Source: MedAcidi-G1 sp002713545 (lineage in GTDB: Bacteria > Actinomycetota > Acidimicrobiia > Acidimicrobiales > MedAcidi-G1). Taken from it: a stretch of DNA of 59,736 nt. The DNA is taken from assembly GCA_964013895.1 (NCBI GenBank), contig CAXGYF010000006.1, positions 1 to 59,736 of the forward strand. Direction: 5' to 3'. Shown here one piece after another: positions 8,278 through 17,564 of the stretch. How positions within the stretch are numbered: the stretch's first letter is position 1; every line of letters starts with the position of its first letter. The translations under genes were made by a program, and so were the position numbers. The notes under the pieces are model-generated. The model saw nothing but the letters and a program-made list of their open reading frames with translations, searched no databases and was not told the origin of the DNA.

Positions 8278-8283
8278 ATTATA
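8278..8283 (-). promoter_or_regulatory. Possible -10 box of an hrcA promoter
   Basis: The minus strand reads TATAAT between the lepA stop and hrcA. No good TTGACA-like -35 hexamer is visible 16-18 bases upstream, so this may be weak or need an activator. Transcription from it would start roughly 25 bases before the hrcA ATG. Confidence 0.35.
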
Positions 8284-8295
8284 TATTTATTGTTT

Positions 8296-10080
8296 CTACT
8301 CTTCGAGACTCAGAGCGGATACAAAAGCCTCTTGGGGGACGTCAACACGACCAATTGATTTCATTTTTCTTTTACCTTGCTTCTGCTTTTCCAGCAACTT
8401 TCGCTTTCTTGTGATGTCTCCTCCGTAGAGTTTTGCCGTTACGTCTTTTCGATATGCCCTGACGGTCTCACGCGCTATTATGCGGCCACCGATCGTGGCC
8501 TGTATCGGAACTTCGAATTGCTGGCGTGGAATCAATTCTTTCAGTCTCTCAGCCATTTTTCGACCATATTCATAAGAGGCGTCACGATGCACTACTGCAC
8601 TGAAGGCATCGACAGATTCTCCTTGCAACAATATGTCTACCCGCACAAGGTCAGACTTCATGTAGCCTGCAGGTTCATAGTCGAGACTTGCGTAACCCTG
8701 AGTTCTGCTTTTTAATTGGTCGAAGAAATTTAGAACAACCTCCGCGAGAGGAAGTCGGTATTTTAGTTCTATACGTTCAGGAGACAGGTAGGACAACTTG
8801 TCCAACTCGCCTCTTCGACCTTGACAAAGTTCCATCAGAGTTCCTGTGTACTCCGCTGGGGATATCAAAGTAGTCGCAAGCCACGGCTCTTCTATCGCCG
8901 AGATTTCACCTGCCGACGGAAGATCGCATGGATTATCTATTTCCTCCACTTTTCCACTCGCGTGAACAACACGGTATTTAACTGAAGGTGCAGTAGTTAT
9001 TAAATTAAGATCAAATTCTCTCTCGAGACGTTCTCGAACTATCTCCATGTGTAACAATCCTAAAAATCCGCATCTGAATCCAAAACCCAGAGCGGACGAG
9101 GTGTCTGGTTCAAAGGTGAAACTTGAATCGTTCAGTCTGAGCTTTTCCAACGCATCTCTCAAGTCTCCGAAATCATCTCCGTCTATCGGGTATAAGCCAC
9201 TAAACACCATGGGCTTGGGTTCTTGGTAGCCGGCTAATGCTGACTCGCTTCCACCATTCGTTGTCGTTATTGTTTCACCTGATCTAGCTTCACCAACATC
9301 TTTTATTCCGGCGAGAACGTAACCCACTTCACCCGGTCCGAGACTTTTGACCGGAGTCATTTCTGGACGCCAAACTCCAACTTCGTCAAGTTGGTGATTT
9401 GTTCCAGCTTGCATGAATTTGATGGACATCCCGGTATCCAAACGACCTTGCATTATCCGAACTGAAGACACGACACCGCGATACTGGTCGAAATGACTGT
9501 CGAAGACCAAAGCTTGAAGAGGTAGATCTTCATTCGCTTCAGGAGAAGGCGTTTTTTCTACAACTGCATCAAGAAGTTCTGGGACCCCTTCACCTGTTTT
9601 TGCACTAATTCGAAAAATCTCATCCGTTGGGATTCCTAAGGCTTTTTCTATTTCATCTGCATACCGATCAGGTTCCGAGGCTGGGAGGTCTATCTTGTTT
9701 AACACCGCTACTATTTCAAGGTCATGTTCGAGAGCTTGATAACAGTTGGCCAAAGTTTGCGCTTCTATTCCTTGTGCTGCGTCAACGACCAGTATCACCC
9801 CTTCGCATGCCGCTAGAGAGCGGCTCACTTCGTAACCAAAATCTACGTGCCCTGGTGTATCTATGAGGTTGATTACTGAATCTTTCCAGTCGAGGCGCAC
9901 GCTTTGAAGCTTTATAGTAATACCCCTTTCGCGCTCCAAATCCATAGAGTCGAGATATTGAGCCCGCATATTTCTTTCATCCACAGCTCCGCAGAGCTCC
10001 AGCATGCGATCAGCCAGTGTTGACTTTCCATGATCTATATGGGCAATGATCGACGTATTACACATCTTTTTATTAGTCAT
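8296..10080 (-). CDS. lepA: Elongation factor 4 (LepA GTPase)
   Basis: 594 residues. GTPase motifs: AHIDHGKSTLADR (G1, near 13-25), the RGITIK switch I, DTPGH (G3), NKIDLP (G4). Then EF-G-like domains II, III and V and the LepA-specific C-terminal domain (YKKDVTAKLYGGDITRK-like segment with KRKLLEKQKQGKRKMK). LepA acts on translating ribosomes during elongation or initiation stress. First gene of the lepA-hrcA-dnaJ-rsmE series; divergent from rpsT with a 131-base shared control region. Confidence 0.96.
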   Translation of the reverse strand: MTNKKMCNTSIIAHIDHGKSTLADRMLELCGAVDERNMRAQYLDSMDLERERGITIKLQSVRLDWKDSVINLIDTPGHVDFGYEVSRSLAACEGVILVVDAAQGIEAQTLANCYQALEHDLEIVAVLNKIDLPASEPDRYADEIEKALGIPTDEIFRISAKTGEGVPELLDAVVEKTPSPEANEDLPLQALVFDSHFDQYRGVVSSVRIMQGRLDTGMSIKFMQAGTNHQLDEVGVWRPEMTPVKSLGPGEVGYVLAGIKDVGEARSGETITTTNGGSESALAGYQEPKPMVFSGLYPIDGDDFGDLRDALEKLRLNDSSFTFEPDTSSALGFGFRCGFLGLLHMEIVRERLEREFDLNLITTAPSVKYRVVHASGKVEEIDNPCDLPSAGEISAIEEPWLATTLISPAEYTGTLMELCQGRRGELDKLSYLSPERIELKYRLPLAEVVLNFFDQLKSRTQGYASLDYEPAGYMKSDLVRVDILLQGESVDAFSAVVHRDASYEYGRKMAERLKELIPRQQFEVPIQATIGGRIIARETVRAYRKDVTAKLYGGDITRKRKLLEKQKQGKRKMKSIGRVDVPQEAFVSALSLEE

Positions 10081-10211
10081 CTCTGCCGACCGTACATTCT
10101 AACGGGCATAATTACATGAATTAAATTGGATTCTTTGCTTTCTTATGCTGTCGTGTATCTCTCTTCACACGCTAAGATTGACCTCTGCTAAAAGAAAAGG
10201 TTGTATTACCC

Positions 10212-10454
10212 GTGGCAAATATTAAGAGTGCAATAAAACGTAATCGTCAGAACGAAGTACGACGTTCAAGGAATCGTTCTTTTCGTTCAGAGATGCGCAC
10301 CCTTGTGAAAACCGCAAGAGATTCAGGCACACCTGAAGATACATCTGCAGCTATCAAAAAGATAGACAGAGCTGCAGCAAAAGGCATCATTCATGCCAAT
10401 AAAGCATCACGCGAAAAATCTCGACTTCAGAAAATTTTAAACAGCAATAGTTAG
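10212..10454 (+). CDS. rpsT: 30S ribosomal protein S20
   Basis: 80 residues, strongly basic, starting at GTG 10212 (ANIKSAIKRNRQNEVRR), the classical S20 N-terminus after the initiator Met; ends with ASREKSRLQKIL. It binds the 5' domain of 16S rRNA early in assembly. An A/G-rich stretch (AAAAGAAAAGG) lies about 12 bases upstream. It is convergent with holA, three bases apart. Confidence 0.95.
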   Translation: MANIKSAIKRNRQNEVRRSRNRSFRSEMRTLVKTARDSGTPEDTSAAIKKIDRAAAKGIIHANKASREKSRLQKILNSNS

Positions 10455-10457
10455 CTA

Positions 10458-11468
10458 TTACCGCATAGCCGCTAATCGAGCCACAAGAACCTCGACAACC
10501 AATTCAGGCGGCCACCCTTTTTTTCCTTTTAAATCAAGGTCAGCTTCGGCTATAAGCCCTATAGCTCTAAAAATATTCTTTTTTCCCAATCTTCGGGATG
10601 AGGAAAGAACTTTTTTTGCAGGATACGCACTGATTGAAAGTGCTTCCGCTACTGCTTTTTCCTCTTTTAGATTCGAACCTTCAATTCGCAACATTTTTTC
10701 ATAGTGAGAGTGAAGCAGAGCTAGCACCCCCAACGGGTGCCGACCGTCCGCTCTCAACATCCTGTTAAGTCGTTCCAGTGCTTCAGGGATTTTCCCAGAG
10801 TCGATAGAGTCAGTTAAATCCCAAGGCATCACTGACCCTGCATTCCCCAAATATGGCTCTACATCTCCAAGTTCTAAGATTTCATTACCGTCATACACTG
10901 CAGCTAAAACCTCCAAAAGAGCGAAAACTTTCGTGCGATCTTCCCCAAAGTGTTCGGATAAGTGTTTTCGTGCCTCTCGAGTAAGTTCGACGGGTGCTTT
11001 GTCCAGCAATTCTGATAGCCATTTTTCGGCCTGTTTACCTTTTCCGGTACTCAACTTCTCTATAGTTCCACCAGAATTTTCAATCGCTTCAGCAAGAACC
11101 TTCGGCACAGGTGATAGTCGCTGCTGTTGAGGGTTGCTTCCTTTCTCCCAGACAAGTATCAGCGAGGTGGTTTCTAAGGGGGAATCCAGATAATCAAGTA
11201 AAGGCTCAAGATCATCTTTCTTACTGAAGCGACCCATATGTCGCCCCACTACCACTCTGTTTCGTGTCAAGAAGGGGGCAGTTTGCGCAGAGTCAACCAA
11301 TTTGCTTATGTTGAACTGTTCCGAGGAAAGATAATTTGCTTCAGTCAATTCCTCCAAAGCAAGGGTTCTGTCTTCATCTCCTAAAGCTCTTCCTATGTGC
11401 TCATTTAGGGATCTGGAAATCAACACATCGTCGTCTCCGGATATTAGTACAACTGGAATCTTATTCAT
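10458..11468 (-). CDS. holA: DNA polymerase III, delta subunit
   Basis: 336 residues, matching HolA, the clamp-loader subunit that opens the beta clamp. It shows the N-terminal ISGDDDVLISRSLNEH (degenerate ATPase fold), the central VVVGRHMGRFSKKDDLEPL segment and the C-terminal collar domain (GRHPLGVLALLHSHYEKML). The holA-rpsT neighbourhood is widespread. It lies 22 bases downstream of the monooxygenase gene, on the same strand. Confidence 0.93.
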   Translation of the reverse strand: MNKIPVVLISGDDDVLISRSLNEHIGRALGDEDRTLALEELTEANYLSSEQFNISKLVDSAQTAPFLTRNRVVVGRHMGRFSKKDDLEPLLDYLDSPLETTSLILVWEKGSNPQQQRLSPVPKVLAEAIENSGGTIEKLSTGKGKQAEKWLSELLDKAPVELTREARKHLSEHFGEDRTKVFALLEVLAAVYDGNEILELGDVEPYLGNAGSVMPWDLTDSIDSGKIPEALERLNRMLRADGRHPLGVLALLHSHYEKMLRIEGSNLKEEKAVAEALSISAYPAKKVLSSSRRLGKKNIFRAIGLIAEADLDLKGKKGWPPELVVEVLVARLAAMR

Positions 11469-11490
11469 TCAGAACTCTGTTATTTTAGAT

Positions 11491-12957
11491 TTACACAAAT
11501 TCCATGACCCCGTCTTCGAGTGAGGTGTTTCGCGAGAGCATTTTCTTGTCTTTATAAAAATCCTGAGTATTAAGCCAGGGTTCGCGGTCACCCTGTTTTG
11601 GCATTTCCGACATGGACCTTTTCATATAACCTGACGAGAATCCTTCTATCCAGTCTCTCTGAGGCATACCCATGTCACTTTCCCTAAGTTTCGGGGTGGC
11701 TTTTTTTGTTCCGGTTTTTCTCATATGGTTCAAAAGACGACACGCATAAGAACTATTGATATCAGCTCTTAATGTCCATGAAGCATTGATGTAACCGAAA
11801 GTTGAAATTAAATTCGGTACGCCTGAATATGCCAGACCTTTGTATATCCAGGTTTCCGAGAAATCGACCGGACTGCCGTCTATCCTGAATTCGACTTCAC
11901 CTAAAGTTACAAGATTCAAACCAGTTGCCGTGACGATAATGTCAGCTTTCAATTCTTCGCCTGTCTTCAACAAAATTCCTTCTGGGGTAAACCGGTCGAT
12001 ATTTTCAGTCACTACTGAAACTTTCCCTTTTCGAATAGATTTGAACAAATCTCCGTTGGGGACCAAGCACAGCCTTTCATCCCAAGGGTTGTATGAAGGT
12101 GTGAAATGACGTTCTACATCAAAATCCGAATCCAGAGACATGCGAACACCTTCAAGTATCTTTTCTTTTACTTTTTCCGGATCTTTTCTGGTTAATTTGT
12201 AAATATAGTTCTGACCGAAAATATTTTTCTTTCTCGTCAAATAGTACGCAACTTTTTCCGGCAATATTTTCCTTAACATTGCTGCAAAGGGGTCGTGGTC
12301 GGGGCGCGCTACAACATAGGTAGGCGACCTCTGGAGCATGACTACGTGCTCAGCGCTTTCTGCCATAGCGGGAACAAGTGTCACTGCAGTTGCACCAGAC
12401 CCTATAACGACGACCTTCTTAGCCTCATAGTCAATGTCTTCCGGCCATTTTTGTGGATGAACTATTTGACCAGAAAAAGTTTCTACCCCTTCGAAATCAG
12501 GCGTATATCCAGATTTATAGCTGTAATAACCAGAACACATCAAGAGAAAGTTGCATGTATATTCGGAAGTCTCCCCTGTTTCACTGTTCGAAACTCTCAA
12601 AGTCCAACAGTCTTTTTCATTTGACCATTCTGCTGCAGATACCTGATGGTTGAATTTGATTTTTTTTCTAATCTCGAATTCATCAACTGTTTCCTCGAGA
12701 TATTCAAGAATAGCTGGACCATCAGCGATAGATTTTGCCGCCTTCCAGGGTTTGAAGCTAAAACCCAAAGTATGCATGTCACTGTCTGAGCGAATTCCCG
12801 GATATCTGAATAGATCCCACGTACCGCCCAAATTTGGTCGCCCTTCAAGTATCACAAAGGAGCGATCAGGGCATTCTTTCTGAAGACGGTAAGCAGAACC
12901 AATGCCGGAAATACCTGCTCCCACCACTATGACGTCAAAATTATTTTCTTCTGTCAT
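11491..12957 (-). CDS. Flavin-containing monooxygenase, Baeyer-Villiger type
   Basis: 488 residues. First FAD-binding Rossmann motif GAGISGIG at 13-20, GGTWDLFRYPGIRSD near 44-58, the Baeyer-Villiger fingerprint FSGQIVHPQKWP at 161-172, and the NADP-binding GSGATAVT at 186-193. These enzymes use NADPH and O2 to turn ketones into esters or lactones, or to oxygenate S or N. Close relatives are the EthA-like and cyclohexanone-type enzymes. It stands next to an SDR and the ACAD cluster, so a role in opening a ketone skeleton for beta-oxidation is plausible but inferred. Confidence 0.88.
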   Translation of the reverse strand: MTEENNFDVIVVGAGISGIGSAYRLQKECPDRSFVILEGRPNLGGTWDLFRYPGIRSDSDMHTLGFSFKPWKAAKSIADGPAILEYLEETVDEFEIRKKIKFNHQVSAAEWSNEKDCWTLRVSNSETGETSEYTCNFLLMCSGYYSYKSGYTPDFEGVETFSGQIVHPQKWPEDIDYEAKKVVVIGSGATAVTLVPAMAESAEHVVMLQRSPTYVVARPDHDPFAAMLRKILPEKVAYYLTRKKNIFGQNYIYKLTRKDPEKVKEKILEGVRMSLDSDFDVERHFTPSYNPWDERLCLVPNGDLFKSIRKGKVSVVTENIDRFTPEGILLKTGEELKADIIVTATGLNLVTLGEVEFRIDGSPVDFSETWIYKGLAYSGVPNLISTFGYINASWTLRADINSSYACRLLNHMRKTGTKKATPKLRESDMGMPQRDWIEGFSSGYMKRSMSEMPKQGDREPWLNTQDFYKDKKMLSRNTSLEDGVMEFV

Positions 12958-13002
12958 TACTTTCTCAACTATCCTCGTTGTTACTTATTGTAGATGCGAA
13001 AT

Positions 13003-13770
13003 TCATCGCAGTATTCCACCACCATCAATTACGACTGATTGTCCGTTAACTTTTGCTGATCCAGCAGAAGAGAGCCATATCACAGTCTCAGCGATCTGTT
13101 CAGGTTTTATAAGTTCCCCAGATGGAGAAATCCTCTCAAGGGTCTTCTTTGCTCGCTCCGTTAGTTCTCCATTTTCGTCTCTAATCATCGGAGTGTCGAC
13201 CAAACCGGGAAGAATTGAATTACAACGAATTCCAAACTTGCCATATTCAGCTGCAACTGATTTAGTCAACCCGACAACCCCGTGTTTAGCTGCTGTGTAA
13301 TGTGCCTGTCCCGGTGCAGGCACTATTCCTGCTCCGGAAGAAGTGTTTACTATCACCCCACCGGTATCAGATTCAAGCATGTGCTTGATTTCGTGCTTGA
13401 TGCAGATGAAAACTGAAGTTAAGTTAGTTTCAATCATCTCCTTCCAGTCCTCTAATTCAAGTTCGTGGAACTTGCTACTTGGATGATTGATACCGGCATT
13501 ATTGAAAGCAATGTCTAGACTTCCGTACTCGTCAACGATTTCATTCAATGTTCCTTCAACTGAATCCTCTTCAGTCACGTCTATACAATGCTTAGAAAAA
13601 CCGGTTTTTAAACTTTCAACCATCTCGGAAGTTGACTGAATTCCCTGTTCATCTAAATCAATAAGAGCTATGTGTGAAACACCTTCTTTCGCAAAAGCTT
13701 CTGCTGTCGAACGACCAATACCACTAGCCGCTCCAGTCACTAGAGCTATTTTCCCTTCCAACACCCCCAT
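13003..13770 (-). CDS. Short-chain dehydrogenase/reductase
   Basis: 255 residues, classical SDR: TGAASGIG at 12-19 for NAD(P), NNAG at 90-93, catalytic Ser near 144 and YTAAK with Tyr158 and Lys162, and an IRCNSILPGLVDTPM segment after the active site. Asp38 and Asp40 at the end of strand 2 (LIDLDEQG) favour NAD over NADP. It diverges from the CrtC/AttH-like gene at 13899, sharing a 128-base region with the dyad at 13841. Substrate unknown; 3-hydroxyacyl or hydroxysteroid dehydrogenation fits the context. Confidence 0.88.
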   Translation of the reverse strand: MGVLEGKIALVTGAASGIGRSTAEAFAKEGVSHIALIDLDEQGIQSTSEMVESLKTGFSKHCIDVTEEDSVEGTLNEIVDEYGSLDIAFNNAGINHPSSKFHELELEDWKEMIETNLTSVFICIKHEIKHMLESDTGGVIVNTSSGAGIVPAPGQAHYTAAKHGVVGLTKSVAAEYGKFGIRCNSILPGLVDTPMIRDENGELTERAKKTLERISPSGELIKPEQIAETVIWLSSAGSAKVNGQSVVIDGGGILR

Positions 13771-13840
13771 TAGTTTCCTTCCTTATTAAACATTCCGAGA
13801 CCTCTTGCTTCATTTTTCCATTGAAATATGTAAGATGCCG

Positions 13841-13854
13841 AATTGATGACAATT
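13841..13854. promoter_or_regulatory. Operator-like dyad AATTGATGACAATT
   Basis: A 14-base near-palindrome in the divergent region between the SDR at 13003-13770 and the gene at 13899. It matches the perfect dyad at 15004-15017 in 13 of 14 positions (A for T at the sixth base). Two copies at two promoter regions of one gene cluster suggest a common repressor; no regulator gene is next to them. Confidence 0.5.
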
Positions 13855-13898
13855 AACATCTTTGTCTACCGTCAGAGTTAACTTTAAATGGAGGATTT

Positions 13899-14999
13899 AT
13901 GACTGTCTCATCTTGGGATGACTACCCAGTTCATCAAACGGCCCAATTCATTTCTCATCCGGCTACTAGTGATAGAAATTTTTATGATCGTTACTACTTC
14001 AATCTTCATCCCTGTTCTGACGAACTGTTTGCCATTTTTGGACTCGGACAATACCCAAATCTGGGCGTAACCGATGCCTTCATAGATGTCAGGCATAAAG
14101 ACAAACAACACATTGTTAGATCTTCAACGGAATTAGTCGACCGTTCAGACGTGAGAGTCGGACCAATATTCATAGAAGTCCTGGAGCCTCTGCAAAAACT
14201 ACGTGTCGTGTGCGAACCCACGGAACACACCGTGGCTATGGACGTCACGTGGGAGGCTTCTATGGCAGCCCACGCAGAGCCACATCAGTACATAAGAAAC
14301 AAAGGGAGAGTCGTGTTTGACACTCAACGGTTTGCTCAAAACGGCAGATGGAGTGGCGAAATTACTGTCGCGGGTGAAACTTACAACGTATCTTCTGAAA
14401 ACTGGTGGGGAGCAAGAGATCGTTCTTGGGGTATTCGACCTGTTGGCGAACCCGAGGGCGATGGAATTCGACAAGGAACCAATGTCATGAGTGGAATGTG
14501 GAACTATTTTCCTATGCAATTTGATGACCATTCCATTCTCTACATGTGCCATGAACAAGAAGATGGAACTCGACTTCTGGAAGAAGCAGTAAGAATTTGG
14601 AATGACGGTAAAAACTCGGAATGGTTGGGACGACCAGAATGGAACCACGAGATGATCTCCGGAACAAGATTACTTGAAAAGTCAACAATTTCTTTTAATG
14701 AAGCCCCAGGGTCACCTTTTGAAATCGAATGTGAATCCCTTCTGCCTAATTGGGTGTCGATAGGTACCGGCTATGGCATTGACTCAGATTGGCGTCACGG
14801 CATGCATCAAGGCCAAGAAGTGGTCCAAGGTTTAGTTCTCGACGTTGATGAGATAAGACCGTTAGCCCAGTATGGAATTGTCGACCATGTAGGAAAATTC
14901 TCCTACAACGAAAACATTGGCTATGGCCTATATGAACACGGTTTTTTTGGGCCGTTTTCTCCTATGGGCTTAGAAGATCGAGGGTCCTTGGCACCTTGA
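13899..14999 (+). CDS. CrtC/AttH-like lipocalin-fold protein of unknown function
   Basis: 366 residues, no signal or membrane segment. The region WWGARDRSWGIRP near residues 168-180 is the hallmark of hydroxyneurosporene-synthase (CrtC)/AttH-like proteins and of related actinobacterial proteins often found beside lipid or steroid genes. CrtC is a hydratase, but that activity is not implied here. The start is well supported by GGAGG seven bases upstream. The shared dyad upstream and co-directional ACAD genes place it in the same catabolic regulon. Confidence 0.7.
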   Translation: MTVSSWDDYPVHQTAQFISHPATSDRNFYDRYYFNLHPCSDELFAIFGLGQYPNLGVTDAFIDVRHKDKQHIVRSSTELVDRSDVRVGPIFIEVLEPLQKLRVVCEPTEHTVAMDVTWEASMAAHAEPHQYIRNKGRVVFDTQRFAQNGRWSGEITVAGETYNVSSENWWGARDRSWGIRPVGEPEGDGIRQGTNVMSGMWNYFPMQFDDHSILYMCHEQEDGTRLLEEAVRIWNDGKNSEWLGRPEWNHEMISGTRLLEKSTISFNEAPGSPFEIECESLLPNWVSIGTGYGIDSDWRHGMHQGQEVVQGLVLDVDEIRPLAQYGIVDHVGKFSYNENIGYGLYEHGFFGPFSPMGLEDRGSLAP

Positions 15000-15003
15000 T
15001 CAA

Positions 15004-15017
15004 AATTGTTGACAATT
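15004..15017. promoter_or_regulatory. Perfect dyad AATTGTTGACAATT over a -35 box
   Basis: Six-base arms AATTGT/ACAATT around TG. It contains a consensus TTGACA (15009-15014); a possible -10 box TATCGA lies 18 bases further at 15033-15038, and another A/T-rich candidate (TATAAA) is at 15048-15053. A protein bound to the dyad would block RNA polymerase, so repression is the natural reading. A 13/14 match lies at 13841. Confidence 0.55.
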
Positions 15018-15102
15018 GCGGCAAGTATTAATTATCGAAAAGATGTATATAAATTTTCTCCATTAATTGCAGATAAGGGACAAGTGGAAGTACTTTCATT
15101 TA

Positions 15103-16326
15103 ATGCATGACAACGATCTCAAAACCGCCATTCCGAATGAAGAATCTTTCCGCGCCGCGGTGCTGGAATTCCTAAAAGAAAACTGTGAACAAATTAATGA
15201 ATCCGAATCAACTCAAGGAGACGACCCTGACCGCGTTAGAGAATGCAGGAATTTTCAAAAAGAACTATTCAAAGCGGGATTAGCTGCCCTTTCCTATTCT
15301 AAAGAACACGGAGGAGCCGGACTCACCTCGAAGCATCAAGAACTTTTTGATGAAATAGCACGCGACTGGCGTCTTCCTAACGGACCTTTGTACATCTCAC
15401 ACGGAATGTGCCTACCCATGCTGGACCAGTACGGAACGGAGGAGCAAAAAAACACCTTCATGAAAGATTGCATTTCGGGAGAAAAAATATGGTGCCAATT
15501 ATTTTCTGAACCAGGTGCTGGATCAGATGTTGCGAGTTTATCAACACGCGCGAATAGAGATGGTGACGAATGGGTTATCACAGGGCAGAAAGTTTGGACA
15601 TCTGGGGCACACTATGCCGACCTAGGATTAGTTGTCGCTAGAACTGACCCGTCACTCCCTAAACACAAAGGGCTTTCGATGTTCATTGTCGACTTCAATG
15701 ACCCAACAGTAGAGGTCAAACCGCTAAAACAGATTTCTGGTGGCAGTGGTTTTAATGAAGTATTTTTTAACGAGACAAGGGTCTCTTCAGACCGATTACT
15801 CGGTGATCTTAATCAAGGCTGGAACCTTGCCGTTTCTATGCTCATGTTTGAACGCGTCTCAATAGGTGCAGGTGGAGGATCTTTGACTGCAGACCGCACT
15901 CCGACACTTATTGAATTAGCAAAAACCTTAAATAAAAACTCTGATCCTTGCATAAGACAGATACTCGCCGATCTATGGATGAGGGAAAAAATCCGCCGAT
16001 TCATCGGACAAAGAGTGCGCGATTCCGTAGCCGCAGGACGCGTGCCGGGACCTGAAGGATCAATTGCTAAACTCAATGGGTCCTTACTGGCTCGACTCTT
16101 CCGGGATGCTTCAATGAAAATCGTCGGCACTAGTGGGCAAGCTTGGGAAGTTGGAGATGAAGATGCTGAAAAATGGTCTGTGGGCTGTTTAGCGGCATCT
16201 GGAGTGAGTATCGCAGGTGGAACAGATGAAGTGCAACGCAATATAATTGGGGAAAGAGTTCTTGGCCTTCCTAAAGAACCAGATCTCTACAAGGGAGCTT
16301 CCTGGGATTCTGTTCCGCGAAACTGA
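15103..16326 (+). CDS. Acyl-CoA dehydrogenase (first of three)
   Basis: 407 residues from the ATG at 15103; an alternative TTG at 15067 adds 12 residues that do not resemble the family. FAD-dependent alpha,beta-desaturation of acyl-CoA: FSEPGAGSDVASLSTRA in the middle domain, FERVSIGAG in the C-terminal domain, and AGGTDEVQRNIIGERVLGLP at the end. Gly replaces the Glu found before GT in medium-chain enzymes, so the catalytic base must sit elsewhere, as in many FadE proteins. First gene of a co-directional series ending with an SDR at 20877. Confidence 0.9.
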   Translation: MHDNDLKTAIPNEESFRAAVLEFLKENCEQINESESTQGDDPDRVRECRNFQKELFKAGLAALSYSKEHGGAGLTSKHQELFDEIARDWRLPNGPLYISHGMCLPMLDQYGTEEQKNTFMKDCISGEKIWCQLFSEPGAGSDVASLSTRANRDGDEWVITGQKVWTSGAHYADLGLVVARTDPSLPKHKGLSMFIVDFNDPTVEVKPLKQISGGSGFNEVFFNETRVSSDRLLGDLNQGWNLAVSMLMFERVSIGAGGGSLTADRTPTLIELAKTLNKNSDPCIRQILADLWMREKIRRFIGQRVRDSVAAGRVPGPEGSIAKLNGSLLARLFRDASMKIVGTSGQAWEVGDEDAEKWSVGCLAASGVSIAGGTDEVQRNIIGERVLGLPKEPDLYKGASWDSVPRN

Positions 16327-16369
16327 TTTTTCGTTGCATAATTAATGGCTAGTGATCTGAAAGGTCTTA

Positions 16370-17554
16370 ATGTTTATCGATTTAACTGAAGAGCAAGAAT
16401 CGCTTCGCAAGGAGCTTGAGTCCTACTTCAGTGAGCTTATGACTCCCAAAGTCAGAGCTGAAGTCAAGAGCGCAGACTTTGCGGAAAATAAACCTTATAA
16501 AGATTTAATCCGGAAAATAGGAAAAGATGGCTGGTTGGGCGTTGGATGGCCAGTTGAACATGGTGGGAAGGGCTTCACACCTATTGAGCAATACATATTT
16601 TTTAATGAGTCTCAGGCAGCATCGTGCCCGATCCCTTTTCTGACAACTAATACAGTGGGTCCAACTATCAGGGAATTCGGAACTCAGGAACAGAAAGACT
16701 TTTTCCTTAAAAAAGTTTTAGCTGGGGAAGTCCATTTTTCGATTGGCTATTCAGAACCAGAAGCTGGGACTGATCTTGCTTCCCTGAAGACACGAGCAAT
16801 ACAAGATGGAGATGACTGGGTAATTAACGGTCAGAAGTTGTATACAAGCCTCGCCTATAATGCAGACTATATTTGGCTCGCTGCTAGAACTGATACTGAA
16901 GCGCCCGGTCATAAGGGAATCACTCTTTTCCTAGTTGATACAAAAGATCCAGGATTTTCCATACAGCCTTTTGAAACTTTTGGTGCCGCCGATACAACCG
17001 CAACTTTCTACGACAATGTCAGGGTTCCGGACAGTATGCGAGTAGGGGAAATTAATGGAGGCTGGAATTTAATCACCAGCCAACTAAATCATGAAAGAGT
17101 CTCCCTTTTCGCTGCCGGACGCATGGTTCGGCTTGTGGAAGACGCAATTGACTGGGCAAGTGAACATTTACTACATGATGGAAGAAGAGTTATAGACCAG
17201 GAATGGGTTCAAGTGAAACTAGCCGAGTGTCGTTCCCTTGTTCGTTATCTTGATCTTCTCAACTGGGAAGTTGCTTACGCAAATACCAAGGGGAAACTGG
17301 GTCCTGCGGATGCATCGGCGATAAAGGTCCACGGTTCTGAATCGATGCATCGAATCTACACACAACTCACTGAAGTTATTGGTGCCACGGGCCATTTGAT
17401 TGAAGGCGACTCCGGATCAGACCTAGCGTCGCAGATAGAGAACGGATACAGGTCCGTCTGGGTTCTTACTTTTGGCGGGGGGACTAATGAAATACAAAGA
17501 GACATCATCGGAATGGCCGGGCTTGGCTTACCGAGAGAAAAAAGACGGAGATGA
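16370..17554 (+). CDS. Acyl-CoA dehydrogenase (second of three; alpha-type)
   Basis: 394 residues, ATG at 16370 with AAAGG six bases upstream. It carries GYSEPEAGTDLASLKTRA, LNHERVSLFAAG and the tail GGGTNEIQRDIIGMAGLGLP. This ending resembles actinobacterial FadE26/FadE29-type subunits, which pair with a shorter partner in alpha2-beta2 enzymes acting on steroid side chains. The next gene begins ten bases on and has the expected partner form. Confidence 0.9.
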   Translation: MFIDLTEEQESLRKELESYFSELMTPKVRAEVKSADFAENKPYKDLIRKIGKDGWLGVGWPVEHGGKGFTPIEQYIFFNESQAASCPIPFLTTNTVGPTIREFGTQEQKDFFLKKVLAGEVHFSIGYSEPEAGTDLASLKTRAIQDGDDWVINGQKLYTSLAYNADYIWLAARTDTEAPGHKGITLFLVDTKDPGFSIQPFETFGAADTTATFYDNVRVPDSMRVGEINGGWNLITSQLNHERVSLFAAGRMVRLVEDAIDWASEHLLHDGRRVIDQEWVQVKLAECRSLVRYLDLLNWEVAYANTKGKLGPADASAIKVHGSESMHRIYTQLTEVIGATGHLIEGDSGSDLASQIENGYRSVWVLTFGGGTNEIQRDIIGMAGLGLPREKRRR

Positions 17555-17564
17555 GGTTTGAATA

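Noticed and set aside
7238..10211. CIRCE element for hrcA
   Set aside because: No TTAGCACTC-N9-GAGTGCTAA pattern is found upstream of hrcA or lepA.
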